From NCBI RefSeq assembly GCF_013694245.2, contig NZ_CP059322.2, forward strand, positions 4,843,001 to 4,907,000: DNA of 64,000 nucleotides, given 5' to 3'. Below the pieces are notes generated by a model that was given only the letters and a program-made list of their open reading frames with translations, made no database searches and was not told the origin of the DNA. The position numbers were made by a program, and so were the translations under genes. Positions 16,479 to 29,457 of the stretch are shown piece by piece (the stretch's first letter is position 1; every line of letters starts with the position of its first letter). The DNA comes from Micromonospora ferruginea (GTDB lineage Bacteria > Actinomycetota > Actinomycetes > Mycobacteriales > Micromonosporaceae).

Positions 16479-17414
16479 TCATGGCCGCCGCCGGCCGCCG
16501 CCGGGCGCGTCCTCCCGGTCGATACGCAGTTCCCGCTCCAGCTCGGCGACGACCGTACGCAGGTCGTCCAGGCGCTGGCTGATCGCGATCCGGTCCACCT
16601 CGTCCGGCACCCCGTCGCCGTCGGAGTCGTAGTCCGGGGACAACCCCTCGGTCATCTCCAGCCGGCGCGCCTCCTCCATCGAGTTGACGATGACCGCGAT
16701 GAGGATGTTCAGCAGCAGGTTGACCGCGATCATCACGAAGCTGACGTAGTAGAGCAGCGTCCAGGACGACACCTCGAGGCCCTGCTCCAGCAGGTCGGGC
16801 AGCGTCTCCAGGGAGAGCAGCACGAACAGCGTCACCAGTGAGCGGCCGATGTCGCCGTACTGCTCCGGGTAGCGGTCGCCGAAGATGAGCCAGCCGGCCA
16901 TGCCGTAGACGTAGAGGGTGACGCCGGCCAGCGCGAGGAACGCGGCCACGCCGGGCAGGCTGCGCCACAGCGCCGTGACGATGGTGCGCAGGCCGGGCGA
17001 GAAGCGGACCAGCCGCAGCACCCGGGCGACCCGGACGAACCGCAGCACGGCCGAGTCGCCGTGCAGCCCCGGCACGAAGATCGCCACGGTCACCAGCAGG
17101 TCGAACACGTTCCAGCCGTGCCGGAGGAAGTCCTGCGGGCGGCGGCCGTACGCCAGCACCCGGATGGTGATCTCCACGACGAAGACCACCCGGAACATCC
17201 ACTCGGTCCCGCGCAGCACCGACGCCGTGGTGCCGGTGTGCGGGTACGTCTCGATGCCCAGCACCGCGCCGTTGGCCATGATCAGCACGACGATCGCGAC
17301 CTCGAACGGTCGGGACGCGACGAGCCGGGCGCACCGGCCCGCCAGTCCCCGCTGCGCGCCGCCGCGACGGCGGTCCCCCCGCTGGGCCGGCACCTCAGCT
17401 CGCCGGTCAACCAT
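16479..17414 (-). CDS. Voltage-gated cation channel of the NaChBac type with C-terminal Ca-binding-like loop
   Basis: 311 aa; six helices. S1 starts near residue 36; S4 carries Arg every third residue from R125 to R137 (RFVRVARVLRLVR). The pore helix and filter are at 195-212, with SLETLPDLLEQ instead of the usual TLESWS, so the filter Glu is kept but the conserved Trp is missing. S6 is NLLLNILIAVIVNSM. The tail contains DYDSDGDGVPDEVD (261-274), with Asp spacing of a calcium-binding loop, then a heptad coiled coil (276-300) like the tetramer-forming tail of bacterial sodium channels. Ion selectivity is uncertain because of the altered filter. Confidence 0.85.
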   Translation of the reverse strand: MVDRRAEVPAQRGDRRRGGAQRGLAGRCARLVASRPFEVAIVVLIMANGAVLGIETYPHTGTTASVLRGTEWMFRVVFVVEITIRVLAYGRRPQDFLRHGWNVFDLLVTVAIFVPGLHGDSAVLRFVRVARVLRLVRFSPGLRTIVTALWRSLPGVAAFLALAGVTLYVYGMAGWLIFGDRYPEQYGDIGRSLVTLFVLLSLETLPDLLEQGLEVSSWTLLYYVSFVMIAVNLLLNILIAVIVNSMEEARRLEMTEGLSPDYDSDGDGVPDEVDRIAISQRLDDLRTVVAELERELRIDREDAPGGGRRRP

Positions 17415-17589
17415 CCCGACACCCTATGGGTTACCGTCGGCTGGTGATTCCGGCGACCGCGTACGCGCACTGGATCACGCCTGCGCTCCCGCTCTACGGC
17501 GACGACCACGAGCGGGCCGACTTCGCTCCCTGAGGCGCACTCCGTGCCACGCCTCTCACCCGACGTCTCACCTCCGGGAGCGACCCCCC

Positions 17590-18754
17590 ATGTCCGTCGA
17601 CAGCTCGATCCGGGCGGTGCTGCGTGCGCCGCAGGTCGCCTGGGTGCTCCTGGGCAGCCAGATCGGCCGGCTGCCCACCGCCAGCGGCCCGCTGGCGCTG
17701 CTGCTCTTCGCCCGCCAGTCGCTCAGCCTGGCCGCCGCCGGCCTGCTGGTCGCCGCGTACACCGCCGGGATGGCGCTCGGCACGCCGCTGCTGGCCCGGG
17801 CGGTGGACCGCTGGCGGCAGCCGCCGGTGCTCTGGGCCGCGGCGGTCGTCTCCGGCCTCGGCTTCGGCGCGGTGGCGCTCACCGGCGGGCACCTGGCCGG
17901 CGCGGTCACCGGCGCGGCGGTCGCCGGGTTCGGCACCCCGCCGCTGGAGGCGTGCCTGCGCACGCTCTGGCCGGACCTGCTGCCGCCGGGCACGGTGCCC
18001 ACCGCGTACACGCTGGACATCGCACTGCAAGAAGTGATCTTCGTGGCGGGGCCGCTGGTCACCCTGCTCGCGGTGACCGTCGGCGGGCCGTCCGCGGGGC
18101 TGCTCGCCGCCGCCGTGGCGCAGCTCGCCGGTACCGCGCTGTACGCGCTCAGCCCGGCCGCCCGGGCCTGGCGCGGGGTGGCCGCGGTGCGGCACTGGGC
18201 CGGGCCGCTGCGGGTACGCCGGTTCGCGGTGATGATGCTCGGCGTGGTCGGCGTCGGCGCGGCGGTCGGCAGCATCGCGGTGGCGGTGACCGGTTACGCC
18301 GAGTCGGCCGGCGACCGGCGGCTCAGCGGCTGGCTGCTGGCCGCGCAGGCGGCCGGCGCGCTGGTCGGCGGCCTGGCCTGGACCCGGGTCCGGCCGGGCG
18401 GCCCCGGCCGGCTGCCGGTGCTGGCCGCCGCGCTCACCGCCGGTTTCCTGCCGCTGCTGCTGGCGCCCGGGCCGGTGCCGATGGCCGGCCTGCTCGCGGT
18501 GAGCGGGCTGGCGCTGCCGCCGGTGCTGACCGCCGTCTTCCTCACCGCCGAGCGGCTGGCCGAGCCGGGGACGGTGGCCGAGGCGTTCGCCTGGGTCAGC
18601 ACCGCGTTCGTGGTGGGCAGCGCCGCCGGTTCCGCGCTCGCCGGGGTGTCGGCCGGCATCCGGTACGGCCTGCTGGTCGCCCCCGCCGCCGCGCTGCTCG
18701 GCACCGTGGTGCTGTGGGCGGTGGTCCGGCCGGGCCGCACCCGGGCACCCGGGC

Positions 18755-18777
<23 letters not shown>
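17590..18777 (+). CDS. MFS-family transporter
   Basis: 396 aa from ATG 17590, with GGGAG upstream. It has about twelve hydrophobic helices in two halves, a short cytoplasmic loop after helix 2 with the A-motif-like LLARAVDRWRQP, and a central loop AARAWRGVAAVRHWAG. The pattern resembles small actinobacterial efflux-type MFS proteins. Substrate is unknown. Its end overlaps the convergent corA-like gene by 23 bp, so the two transcripts are antisense there. The 175 bp before it contains only a doubtful 29-codon frame. Confidence 0.82.
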
Positions 18778-19873
<1,096 letters not shown>

Positions 19874-19931
19874 GCCCCTCCCCCGCTGCCCGGCCGGCTC
19901 GCCGAGTCCCCCGCCGGGGTCGGCGCAAACG

Positions 19932-20612
19932 TCAGGGGCGGTAGCGGTAGCCCATGCCGGGCTCGGTGATCAGGTGCCGGGGTCGGGCCGGGTCGTCCTC
20001 CAGCCTGCGCCGGAGCTGGGCCATGTACTGCCGCAGGTAGTTGGTCTCCTGCTCGTATCCCGGCCCCCACACGTCGTGCAGCAGTTGCCGCTGGCTGACC
20101 AGCTTGCCGGGGTTGCGCAGCAGTTTCTCCAGCATGGCCCACTGGGTGGGGGTGAGCTTGACCTCCGTGCCGTCGTCCCGGGTGACGGTCCGGTCGGCCA
20201 GGTCGACGGTGTTGCGGCCGATCCGCAGCGCGGGGACGGCGGGCGTGGCCGGGGCGAGCCGGCGGGTCACCGCGCGGATGCGGGCGAGCAGCTCGTCCAC
20301 CCCGAACGGCTTGGTCACGTAGTCGTCGGCGCCGGCGTCCAGGGCGGCGACCTTGTCCTCGCTGCCGGCCCGGCCGGAGAGCACGATGATCGGCACGGTG
20401 GTCCAGCCGCGCAGCCCCCGGATGACCTCGGTGCCGTCCAGGTCGGGCAGGCCGAGGTCGAGCACCACCAGGTCCGGCGGGTGGCCGGCGGCGGCCTTCA
20501 GCGCGCCCGCGCCGCTGTCGGCGACCTCGACGTCGTAGCCCCGGGCGCGCAGGTTGATCCGCAGGGCGCGCAGGATCTGCGGCTCGTCGTCGACGACCAG
20601 GATGCGGGTCAT
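19932..20612 (-). CDS. kdpE: KdpE, OmpR-type response regulator of the potassium ATPase operon
   Basis: 226 aa from ATG at 20610-20612. The receiver domain has DDE near residues 8-10, the phospho-acceptor Asp in VVLDLGLPD and a conserved Lys in DYVTKPFG. The winged-helix C-terminal domain (LTPTQWAMLEKLLRNPGKLVSQRQLLHDVWG, GYRYRP) binds DNA. It overlaps kdpD by 4 nt and is the last gene of the kdp series. Phosphorylated KdpE activates kdp genes under potassium limitation or osmotic stress; that role is known for the family and supported here by position. Confidence 0.96.
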   Translation of the reverse strand: MTRILVVDDEPQILRALRINLRARGYDVEVADSGAGALKAAAGHPPDLVVLDLGLPDLDGTEVIRGLRGWTTVPIIVLSGRAGSEDKVAALDAGADDYVTKPFGVDELLARIRAVTRRLAPATPAVPALRIGRNTVDLADRTVTRDDGTEVKLTPTQWAMLEKLLRNPGKLVSQRQLLHDVWGPGYEQETNYLRQYMAQLRRRLEDDPARPRHLITEPGMGYRYRP

Positions 20613-23155
20613 TCCTGCGGCCCTCCGGTGTCGGTGGCGGCCGGCAGCCGCAGCACCATGGTGAGACCGCCGCCGGGCGTGGTCTCCGGGGTGATGCTGC
20701 CACCCATCGCCTCGGCCAGCCCGCGCGACAGTGCCAGCCCGAGCCCCACTCCGGTCTGGTTGTCCCGGTCGCCGAGCCGCTGGAACGGCAGGAACACGTG
20801 TTCCCACTGGTCCTCCGGGATGCCCGGACCGATGTCGATCACTCGTAGCTCGACCTGGCCGCCGTGCGCGCTGCCGGTGATCGTCGGCGGCCGGCCGGGC
20901 GGGCTGTGCCGCAGCGCGTTGGCGACGATGTTGACCAGCACCCGCTCCAGCAGGCCGGGGTCGGCCAGCGCCGCCGGCAGGTCCGGCGCGATGTCCGTGG
21001 TCACCTCGGCCGCCGCGTCGCCCAGCTCGTCCAGGGCCCGGGGTACGGCGTCCTCCAGCCCGATCGCGGTCGCGGTGACGCCCAGCGCGCCGGCCTGCAG
21101 GCGGCTCATGTCCAGCAGGTTCGCCACCAGCCGGCCCAGGCGGTCCAGCGACTCGTCGGCGGTGGCCAGCAACTCGTCGGAGTCGTCGGCGTCGAACTCG
21201 ACATCATGGCTGCGCAGGCTGCTCACCGCGGCCTTGGCCGACGCCAGCGGCGTCCGCAGGTCGTGGCTGACGGCGGCGAGCAGCGCGGTGCGCATCCGGT
21301 CGGCGGCGGCGAGCGGGCGGGCGGTGGCGGCCTCCTCGGCCAGCCGCTCCTGGCGCAGCGCGACGGCGGCCTGGGCGGCGAACGCCTCGACCACCCGACG
21401 GTCGGCGGCCTCCAGCCGGCGGCCGGCGAGCACCACGCTGAGCCGGTCGTCGACCGGCACCACGGTCTCCCCCGCGCTGGGGCTGCCGGGCGGCCGGTCG
21501 CCGACGCCGGCCACCACCCGCCAGGCGGTCTCCTCGGCGGACCGGCCCGGCCGCCCCTCCGCCTCGGCGGCCAGCTCCAGCACGCTGACCGCGCGCAGCC
21601 CGAAGGTCTCCCGGAGCCGGTCCAGCAGCGCCGGCAGCGGACGCGCGCCGCGCAGCACGCTGCCGGCCACGGTGGCCAGCGTCTGCGCGTCGGCGGACGC
21701 GCGCGCCGCCTCCCGGGTGCGCCGGGCCGCCACGTCGACCACGCCGCTCACCGCGACCGCCACGCCGACGAACACGCCGAGCGCGAGCAGGTTGTCCGCC
21801 TCGGCGATGGTCAGCGTCCGGAACGGCGGGGTGAAGTACCAGTTGAGCAGCAGCGAACCGCCGAGCGCGGCGACCAGCGCCGGCCACAGCCCGCCGACCA
21901 GCGCCACCCCGACCACGCCGGCGAGGAAGAGCAGGATGTCGTTGGTCAGGGTGAGGTCGGGCAGCGTCCGCAGCAGCAGCGTGAGCAGCGGCATGCCGAG
22001 CAGGGCGAGCGCGTACCCGAGCAGCCGGCGCCGGCGGGACAGCGCGGCCGGCACCGCCGCGCCCCGGCGCCCGCGTCCCGCTTGCGGGTGGGTGACCAGG
22101 TGCACGTCGATCGGGCCGGAGAGCGCGGTGGTGGTCACCCCGACGCCCCGGGCGAAGATCTGCGCGAACCGGCCCCGGCGGCTGGCGCCGAGCACGAGTT
22201 GGGTGGCGTTGACGCCGCGGGCGAAGTCGAGCAGCGCGGCCGGGATGTCGGTGCCGAGGACCTGGTGGTACGTGCCGCCGAGGCTCTCCACCAGCACCCG
22301 CTGGCGGGCGAGCTGGGCCGGGTCGGCGCCGGCCAGGCCGTCGCTGCGGGCCACGTACACGGCGAGCAGGTCGGCGCCCTTGCTGCGGGCGGCGATCCGG
22401 GCCGCCCGGCGGATCAGCGTCTCGCCCTCGGGGCCGCCGGTGAGCGCGACGACGACCCGTTCCCGCGCCTCCCAGGTGTCCGAGATGCCCTGCTGGGCCC
22501 GGTACGCGTCGAGCTGCTCGTCGACCTTGTCGGCGAGCCAGAGCAGCGCCAGTTCGCGCAGCGCGGTGAGGTTGCCGACCCGGAAGTAGTTGCCGAGCGC
22601 GGCGTCGATCCGGTCCGGCCGGTAGATGTTGCCGTGCGCCATCCGGCGGCGCAGCGCCTCCGGCGTCATGTCCACCAGTTCGACCTGCTCGGCGGCGCGG
22701 ACCACCTGGTCCGGCACGGTCTCCCGCTGGGTGGCGCCGGTGATCTGCGCGACCACGTCGTTGAGCGACTCCAGGTGCTGCACGTTGACCGTGGAGAGCA
22801 CGCTGATCCCGGCGTCGAGCAGCTCCTGGACGTCCCGCCAGCGCTTGTCGTGCCGGGAGCCGGGGACGTTGGTGTGGGCCAGCTCGTCGACCACCACCAC
22901 CTCGGGCCGGCGGGCCAGCACCGCGTCCAGGTCCATCTCGGTGAGGTCGACGCCCCGGTAGGTGATCGTGCGCCGGGGCACCTGCTCCAGATCGCCGATC
23001 ATGGCCGCGGTGTGCCGGCGGCCGTGCGTCTCGACCAGCCCGACGACCACGTCGGTGCCGCGCTCGGCGCGGCGTCGGGCCTCTTCGAGCATGGCGTACG
23101 TCTTGCCGACGCCGGGGGCCGCGCCCAGGTAGATCCGCAGCTCGCCTCTGCCCAC
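20609..23155 (-). CDS. kdpD: KdpD, potassium-responsive sensor histidine kinase
   Basis: 848 aa from GTG at 23153-23155. The N-terminal KdpD domain starts at once with the Walker A GAAPGVGKT (11-19) and VDELAHTNVPGSRHDKRW. A UspA-like domain (about 240-370), four clustered membrane helices (about 385-490), a GAF-like region, the phospho-acceptor in AVSHDLRTPLASAKAA and an ATPase domain (NIVANALRHSP; GVGLGLALSRGLAEAMGG) follow in the canonical order. It is nearly the length of E. coli KdpD. It starts just after the hairpin repeat that separates it from kdpC, so its expression may be partly independent. Confidence 0.96.
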   Translation of the reverse strand: MGRGELRIYLGAAPGVGKTYAMLEEARRRAERGTDVVVGLVETHGRRHTAAMIGDLEQVPRRTITYRGVDLTEMDLDAVLARRPEVVVVDELAHTNVPGSRHDKRWRDVQELLDAGISVLSTVNVQHLESLNDVVAQITGATQRETVPDQVVRAAEQVELVDMTPEALRRRMAHGNIYRPDRIDAALGNYFRVGNLTALRELALLWLADKVDEQLDAYRAQQGISDTWEARERVVVALTGGPEGETLIRRAARIAARSKGADLLAVYVARSDGLAGADPAQLARQRVLVESLGGTYHQVLGTDIPAALLDFARGVNATQLVLGASRRGRFAQIFARGVGVTTTALSGPIDVHLVTHPQAGRGRRGAAVPAALSRRRRLLGYALALLGMPLLTLLLRTLPDLTLTNDILLFLAGVVGVALVGGLWPALVAALGGSLLLNWYFTPPFRTLTIAEADNLLALGVFVGVAVAVSGVVDVAARRTREAARASADAQTLATVAGSVLRGARPLPALLDRLRETFGLRAVSVLELAAEAEGRPGRSAEETAWRVVAGVGDRPPGSPSAGETVVPVDDRLSVVLAGRRLEAADRRVVEAFAAQAAVALRQERLAEEAATARPLAAADRMRTALLAAVSHDLRTPLASAKAAVSSLRSHDVEFDADDSDELLATADESLDRLGRLVANLLDMSRLQAGALGVTATAIGLEDAVPRALDELGDAAAEVTTDIAPDLPAALADPGLLERVLVNIVANALRHSPPGRPPTITGSAHGGQVELRVIDIGPGIPEDQWEHVFLPFQRLGDRDNQTGVGLGLALSRGLAEAMGGSITPETTPGGGLTMVLRLPAATDTGGPQE

Positions 23156-23175
23156 ACCTCATCCTCTCAAGGAAC

Positions 23176-23224
23176 AAGGAGGGGGCCCCGCTTAACGCAT
23201 CCGGTATAGGCGGGGCCCCTTCTT
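23176..23224. repeat. GGGGCCCC hairpin (dispersed repeat, copy 2) between kdpC and kdpD
   Basis: GGGGCCCCGC (23182-23191) pairs with GCGGGGCCCC (23210-23219), and weaker pairing extends outward. The loop TTAACGCATCCGGTATA closely matches that of the hairpin at 16059-16106. Here it lies inside an operon-like gene series and may act as a partial terminator or an RNA-stability element. Confidence 0.75.
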
Positions 23225-23238
23225 AACACCCGCCGGCG

Positions 23239-24119
23239 TCAGCGCGCCGGGAACTCCCGGTCCAGCGCCACGTTCAGCTCCAGCACGTTCACCGCCGGCT
23301 CACCCATGAAGCCGAGCGCCCGCCCAGCGGTGTGCGCGGCGACCAGCCGGCGGATCGCCGCCGGGTCCGCCCCGCGCTCCCGCGCCACCCGGGCCACCTG
23401 GATCTCCGCGTACGCCGGGGAGATGTGCGGGTCGAGGCCGCTGCCGCTGGCGGTGACCGCGTCCGCCGGCACGGCCGGCTCCGCCGGCGCGTCCCCCCGG
23501 ACCGGGACGATCAGCCCGCCGGCGGCCACGTAGTCCTCGGCCGGCTCGGCCGGCTCGACCGGCACGCCCTGCCACGAGCTGACGAACGGCGTCGCCGGGG
23601 CGACCTGGTTGACGCTGACCACCCGGGTGATCCGGCCGGTGAGACCGTCGGCGCGGAACACGGCCAGCACCGCGCCGACCCCGTCCGGCGTGCAGTAGGG
23701 CCGCCGCCCGTCCACGCCGTCCCGCTCGCCGACCGCCCGGCTGCGCGCGCAGACCTGGGTGAGCAGGCTCGACGTGGAGTCGGCGGGGTCGGCGGCGAGC
23801 GTGTCCACCACGCTCTCCGGGCCGAGGTTGCTCGCCGCGGTGGCGGTCGGGTCGTAGCCGTCGCCGGCGGCGGACGGGCGGGACTGGAAGTAACGCGGGA
23901 CGGGGTTGCCGTCCGCGTCGGTGAACGACTGCCCGATCAGCGAGCTGCCGACGGTCCGGCCGCCGGCGGTGACCAGCGAGCCGTCCGCCCGGCCGTCGAG
24001 GCCGGGGAGCCGGCCGACGGCGACCAGGGCGAGCGGGTACGCCAGCCCGAGCAGCACGGTGAACACGAGCACGGCGCGCAGGGCGGCCAGGTGCTGGGAG
24101 AGCCAACTGGGAAGGCGCA

Positions 24120-24120
<1 letters not shown>
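23239..24120 (-). CDS. kdpC: KdpC, potassium-transporting ATPase subunit C, with a long insertion
   Basis: 293 aa, about 100 residues more than E. coli KdpC. One N-terminal membrane helix (AVLVFTVLLGLAYPLALVAV) is followed by the conserved GQSFTDADG, YFQSRPSA and SNLGPES region, and later by ADAVTASGSGLDPHISPAYAEIQ and the C-terminal NVLELNVAL. The extra segment (about 105-215) sits between these blocks and contains two Cys (124 and 143) in CARSRAVGERDGVDG and RRPYC, possibly a disulfide in the outer domain. KdpC stabilises the KdpFABC complex. Its ATG overlaps the kdpB stop by 1 nt. Confidence 0.93.
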
Positions 24121-26302
<2,182 letters not shown>

Positions 26303-26306
<4 letters not shown>

Positions 26307-27958
26307 AGCCCTTCGGCCAGCGGGCCGAGCGCGAGGGCGGGCAGGAAGGTGAGCGCGACGAGGACCACCGTGACGCCGACGACCATGCCGACGAAGAGCG
26401 GCCGGTGGGTCGGCAGGGTGCCCTCGGACGCGGGCGTGGGTTGCTGGCGGGCCAGCGAGCCGGCCAGCGCGAGCACGAAGATGATCGGCAGGAACCGGCC
26501 GAGCAGCATGCACAGCCCCAGGGCGATGTTCCACCAGGGCGTGTTCACGGTGATGCCGGCGAACGCCGAACCGTTGTTGTTGCTCGCCGAGGTGAACGCG
26601 TAGAGCACCTCGGAGAGCCCGTGCGGGCCGACGTTGAGCGCGGTCGAGGCGTTGCCGGTGGCGAACGCGGCGGCGGTGCCGGTGAGCACCAGCGCGGGCG
26701 TGACCAGAAAGTACGCCGAGGCGAACTTGATCTCGCGCGACCCGATCTTCTTACCCAGGTACTCCGGCGTGCGGCCGACCATCAGGCCGGCGACGAAGAC
26801 CGTGATCACGGCGAGGATCAGCAGCCCGTACAGGCCGGCGCCGACGCCGCCCGGCGCGACCTCGCCGAGCATCATGTTGCCCAGCGTCATCATCCCGCCC
26901 AGCGCGGTGTACGAGTCGTGGAACGAGTTGACCGCGCCGGTCGAGGTGAGCGTGGTGGCCGCCGCGAAGGTGGCCGAGTTCGACACGTCGAACCGCACCT
27001 CCTTGCCCTCCAGCGCCGCGCCGACGGCCTGCGGCACCGTGCCGTGCCCGGCCAGCTCGAAGACGTTGGTCAGGGTGATGCTGGCCAGCGCGAGGATCGC
27101 CATCACGGCGGTGATCGCGTGGCCCTGCCGGTTCTGCCCGACCATCCGGCCGAAGACCCGGGGCAGGCTGAACGGGATCACCAGGATCAGGAAGATCTCC
27201 AGCCAGTTCGTCCAGGCGGTCGGGTTCTCGAACGGGTGGGCGCTGTTGGCGTTGTAGAAGCCGCCGCCGTTCGTGCCCAGCTCCTTGATCACCTCCTGGC
27301 CGGCCACCGGTCCGCCGGTGATCGTCTGGCCGCCGCCGGTCAGGGTGGTCACGTCGGTGCCGCCGGACAGGTTCTGCACCACCCCGCCGAGCATCAGGAC
27401 GAACGCGCCGAGCACCGCGATCGGCAGCAGGATCCGCAGCGTGACGCGGACCAGGTCGACCCAGAAGTTGCCCAGCTCGCCGGTGCGGCTGCGGGCGAAG
27501 CCGCGCACCAGGGCCACCGCGACGGCGATGCCGACCGCGGCGGAGACGAAGTTCTGCACCGCCAGGCCGGCCATCTGCACCAGGTGGCCCATGGTCGACT
27601 CACCCGAGTACCACTGCCAGTTCGTGTTGGTCACGAACGACACGGCCGTGTTCCACGCGCCGTGCGGCACCACCGGGTCGCGGCCCAGCGAGAGCCACAG
27701 GTGGTTCTGCAGGCGCTGCAACGCGTAGAGGAACAGCAGCGAGACGGCCGAGAAGGCGAGCACGCTGCGGACGTACGCGCCCCAGGTCTGCTCGGCGGCC
27801 GGGTTGACCCCGACCAGTCGGTATACGCCCCGCTCGACGCGGGCGGACCGGGTGCCGGTGACGACGCGGTACATGTGGTCGCCGAACGGCCGGTGGACGG
27901 CCGCCAGCGCCACCACCAGCGACAGCACGAACAGCACCCCGGCTGTGGTCGCGCTCAT
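26303..27958 (-). CDS. kdpA: KdpA, potassium-binding channel-like subunit
   Basis: 551 aa from ATG at 27956-27958, overlapping kdpF by 1 nt. About ten membrane helices carry the four pore-loop motifs of the potassium-transporter superfamily, for example FVTNTNWQWYSGEST and LGTNGGGFYNANSAHPFENP. It selects potassium on the outer side and passes it to KdpB. The length matches the family. Confidence 0.97.
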
Positions 27959-28047
27959 CAGAAGCGCTCCGGGAACAGCAGGGCGACGACCAGGAACACG
28001 CCCAGCCCGATCGCCAGCACCAGGCCGACGGCGTTGACGGCGCTCAC
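27958..28047 (-). CDS. kdpF: KdpF, small stabilising subunit of the Kdp pump
   Basis: 29 aa, too short for routine gene finding. GTG at 28045-28047 overlaps the stop of the upstream small gene (GTGA), and its own TGA overlaps the kdpA ATG. The product is one helix, MSAVNAVGLVLAIGLGV then FLVVALLFPERF, ending in the FPERF tail expected of KdpF. KdpF is a lipid-like stabiliser of KdpABC. Confidence 0.9.
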   Translation of the reverse strand: MSAVNAVGLVLAIGLGVFLVVALLFPERF

Positions 28048-28127
28048 AGCTTCTCCACACCCCTCACCACGAGGGCGAGAGCCGCGAACAGCCCCACCGT
28101 CAGCATCACGAACAGCACGTCAGACAC
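28044..28127 (-). CDS. 27-aa membrane peptide heading the kdp operon
   Basis: GTG at 28125-28127 follows AGGAG; the frame ends in TGA that overlaps the kdpF start by 4 nt. The product is a single hydrophobic helix (SDVLFVMLTVGLFAALALVV) with a basic end (RGVEKL). A similar short frame ahead of kdpF is, as far as I recall, present in other actinobacteria, but it is seldom annotated. Its tight coupling suggests an extra subunit of the pump or a translational leader. Function unproven. Confidence 0.7.
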   Translation of the reverse strand: MSDVLFVMLTVGLFAALALVVRGVEKL

Positions 28128-28264
28128 GGCTGACCTCTCCTAGCGGAAATATGTCCCCGCGACCGCCTTCCGGTCGCGCCGGGCAATCACAACGCCAGGT
28201 CGGGCCCACCGACAGGGGCTATAACGCGACCATCACGCCGGGCCGCGGTTTCTTGACGCGCCTT

Positions 28265-29413
28265 TCACGCCGAGGGGTCGAGCGGGCCGAAGGCCGAGCG
28301 GACCAACCGGTTCGCCTCGTCCTGGTCCACGTCGGTGGCGACCAGCAGGTCGCTGGCCGTGGTGCGCACCTGGGCCACCACGACCGCGCCGGAGAAGTCC
28401 ACCCCGGCCCGGTAGGCGTGGCCGGCCTCGGCGACGGCCCGCAGGGCGGCCTCGCGGCAGTGCTTGGGCTCGGCCGCGCCGCGGGCGAACTCCCTGCGCA
28501 GCTTCCGGGCCGCCTCGGCCAGCGCCGACACCGCGGCCGGCATGGCGTCCGGCACCCGCTCCCCGTCGGCGAGCAGGGTGACCGCCCGCCGGATCAGCGT
28601 GCCGCTGTTGCGCATCGCCCGGTCCACCGGCTCCACGGACCTGGCGTACCGGCCGAGCGGCCCCTCCCGGGCGGTCCAGTAGACCGGGGAGAGCGTGGCG
28701 GCCTCCCGGGCACCCTGCGCCGCCTCGCCGAACGCGCCCATCTCCGCCTTGTTGTCGCGCAGCCGGTCGCGGGCCACCCGGGCCGCCTCGGCGTCCCGCT
28801 CGCGCAGCGCCTCGGCGGTGCGGTCCAACTGCTCGGCGAGCAGGTCCAGCGCCGGACCGGCCGCCCGGTTGACGATCCGCAGCGGATTCAGCGGCAGCAG
28901 CACGGCGGTGACCAGCAGCGCGGCCCCGCCGCCGACCAGCGCGTCCAGCACCCGGGGCACCTCGAGGTTCGGCACCGACGGCGTCAGCGTGCCGATCAGC
29001 ACGGCCGTCGCGCCGGCCTGCACCACGAGCGCCGGACTGCGGCCGACGGCCGCCGCCACCACGACCGCCAGCGTCACGATCAGACCGAGCTGCCAGGCAC
29101 CGGCCCCGACCAGGCGGATCAGCAGGTCGCCGATCAGGATGCCCACCGCCACCCCGATGATCAGTTCCACCGTACGGCGCAGGCGTTGGCCCACCGAGGC
29201 GGCGAGCGCCACCACCGCCGAGATGGGCGCGAAGACCGGTTGGGCGATGTCCAACAATGAGTCCGCGACCCACCACGACAGGCCCGCGGCGAGTCCCGCC
29301 TGGGCGGCCAGCCCGGCGCCCGCACGGGCCCGCCGGAACCGGTCGGCCAGCAGTGCCGGCGCGGCACGCCATCGGTCGGCGAAGCCCCGTCCGCCCGTCC
29401 CCGCACCGGCCAC
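28265..29413 (-). CDS. FUSC / aromatic-acid-exporter-type membrane protein
   Basis: 382 aa. A cluster of about six helices in residues 30-165 (GLSWWVADSLLDI, PVFAPISAVVALAASVGQRL, ELIIGVAVGILIGDLLI, LGLIVTLAVVVAAAVG) matches the fusaric-acid-resistance (FUSC) repeat. It is followed by a long cytoplasmic helical region to the C-terminus. Family members export aromatic acids or act on the envelope; the substrate here is unknown. The arrangement (one membrane block plus soluble tail) is the short single-block form. It ends 137 bp from the start of the kdp small gene, with its own upstream promoter region toward 29458. Confidence 0.8.
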   Translation of the reverse strand: MAGAGTGGRGFADRWRAAPALLADRFRRARAGAGLAAQAGLAAGLSWWVADSLLDIAQPVFAPISAVVALAASVGQRLRRTVELIIGVAVGILIGDLLIRLVGAGAWQLGLIVTLAVVVAAAVGRSPALVVQAGATAVLIGTLTPSVPNLEVPRVLDALVGGGAALLVTAVLLPLNPLRIVNRAAGPALDLLAEQLDRTAEALRERDAEAARVARDRLRDNKAEMGAFGEAAQGAREAATLSPVYWTAREGPLGRYARSVEPVDRAMRNSGTLIRRAVTLLADGERVPDAMPAAVSALAEAARKLRREFARGAAEPKHCREAALRAVAEAGHAYRAGVDFSGAVVVAQVRTTASDLLVATDVDQDEANRLVRSAFGPLDPSA

Positions 29414-29457
29414 GGCCGCGCGTACCCGCTTCCCGGCGGGTCAATCCCGCGCCGGGG

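Noticed and set aside
17443..17532. A 29-codon GTG frame (VIPATAYAHWITPALPLYGD...) before the MFS gene
   Set aside because: No Shine-Dalgarno and no recognisable pattern; possible but unsupported.
28158..28182. Inverted repeat CGCGACCG/CGGTCGCG upstream of the kdp genes as a KdpE site
   Set aside because: It could equally be a hairpin in the leader; KdpE sites are direct-repeat-like and A/T-rich, and nothing else supports it.
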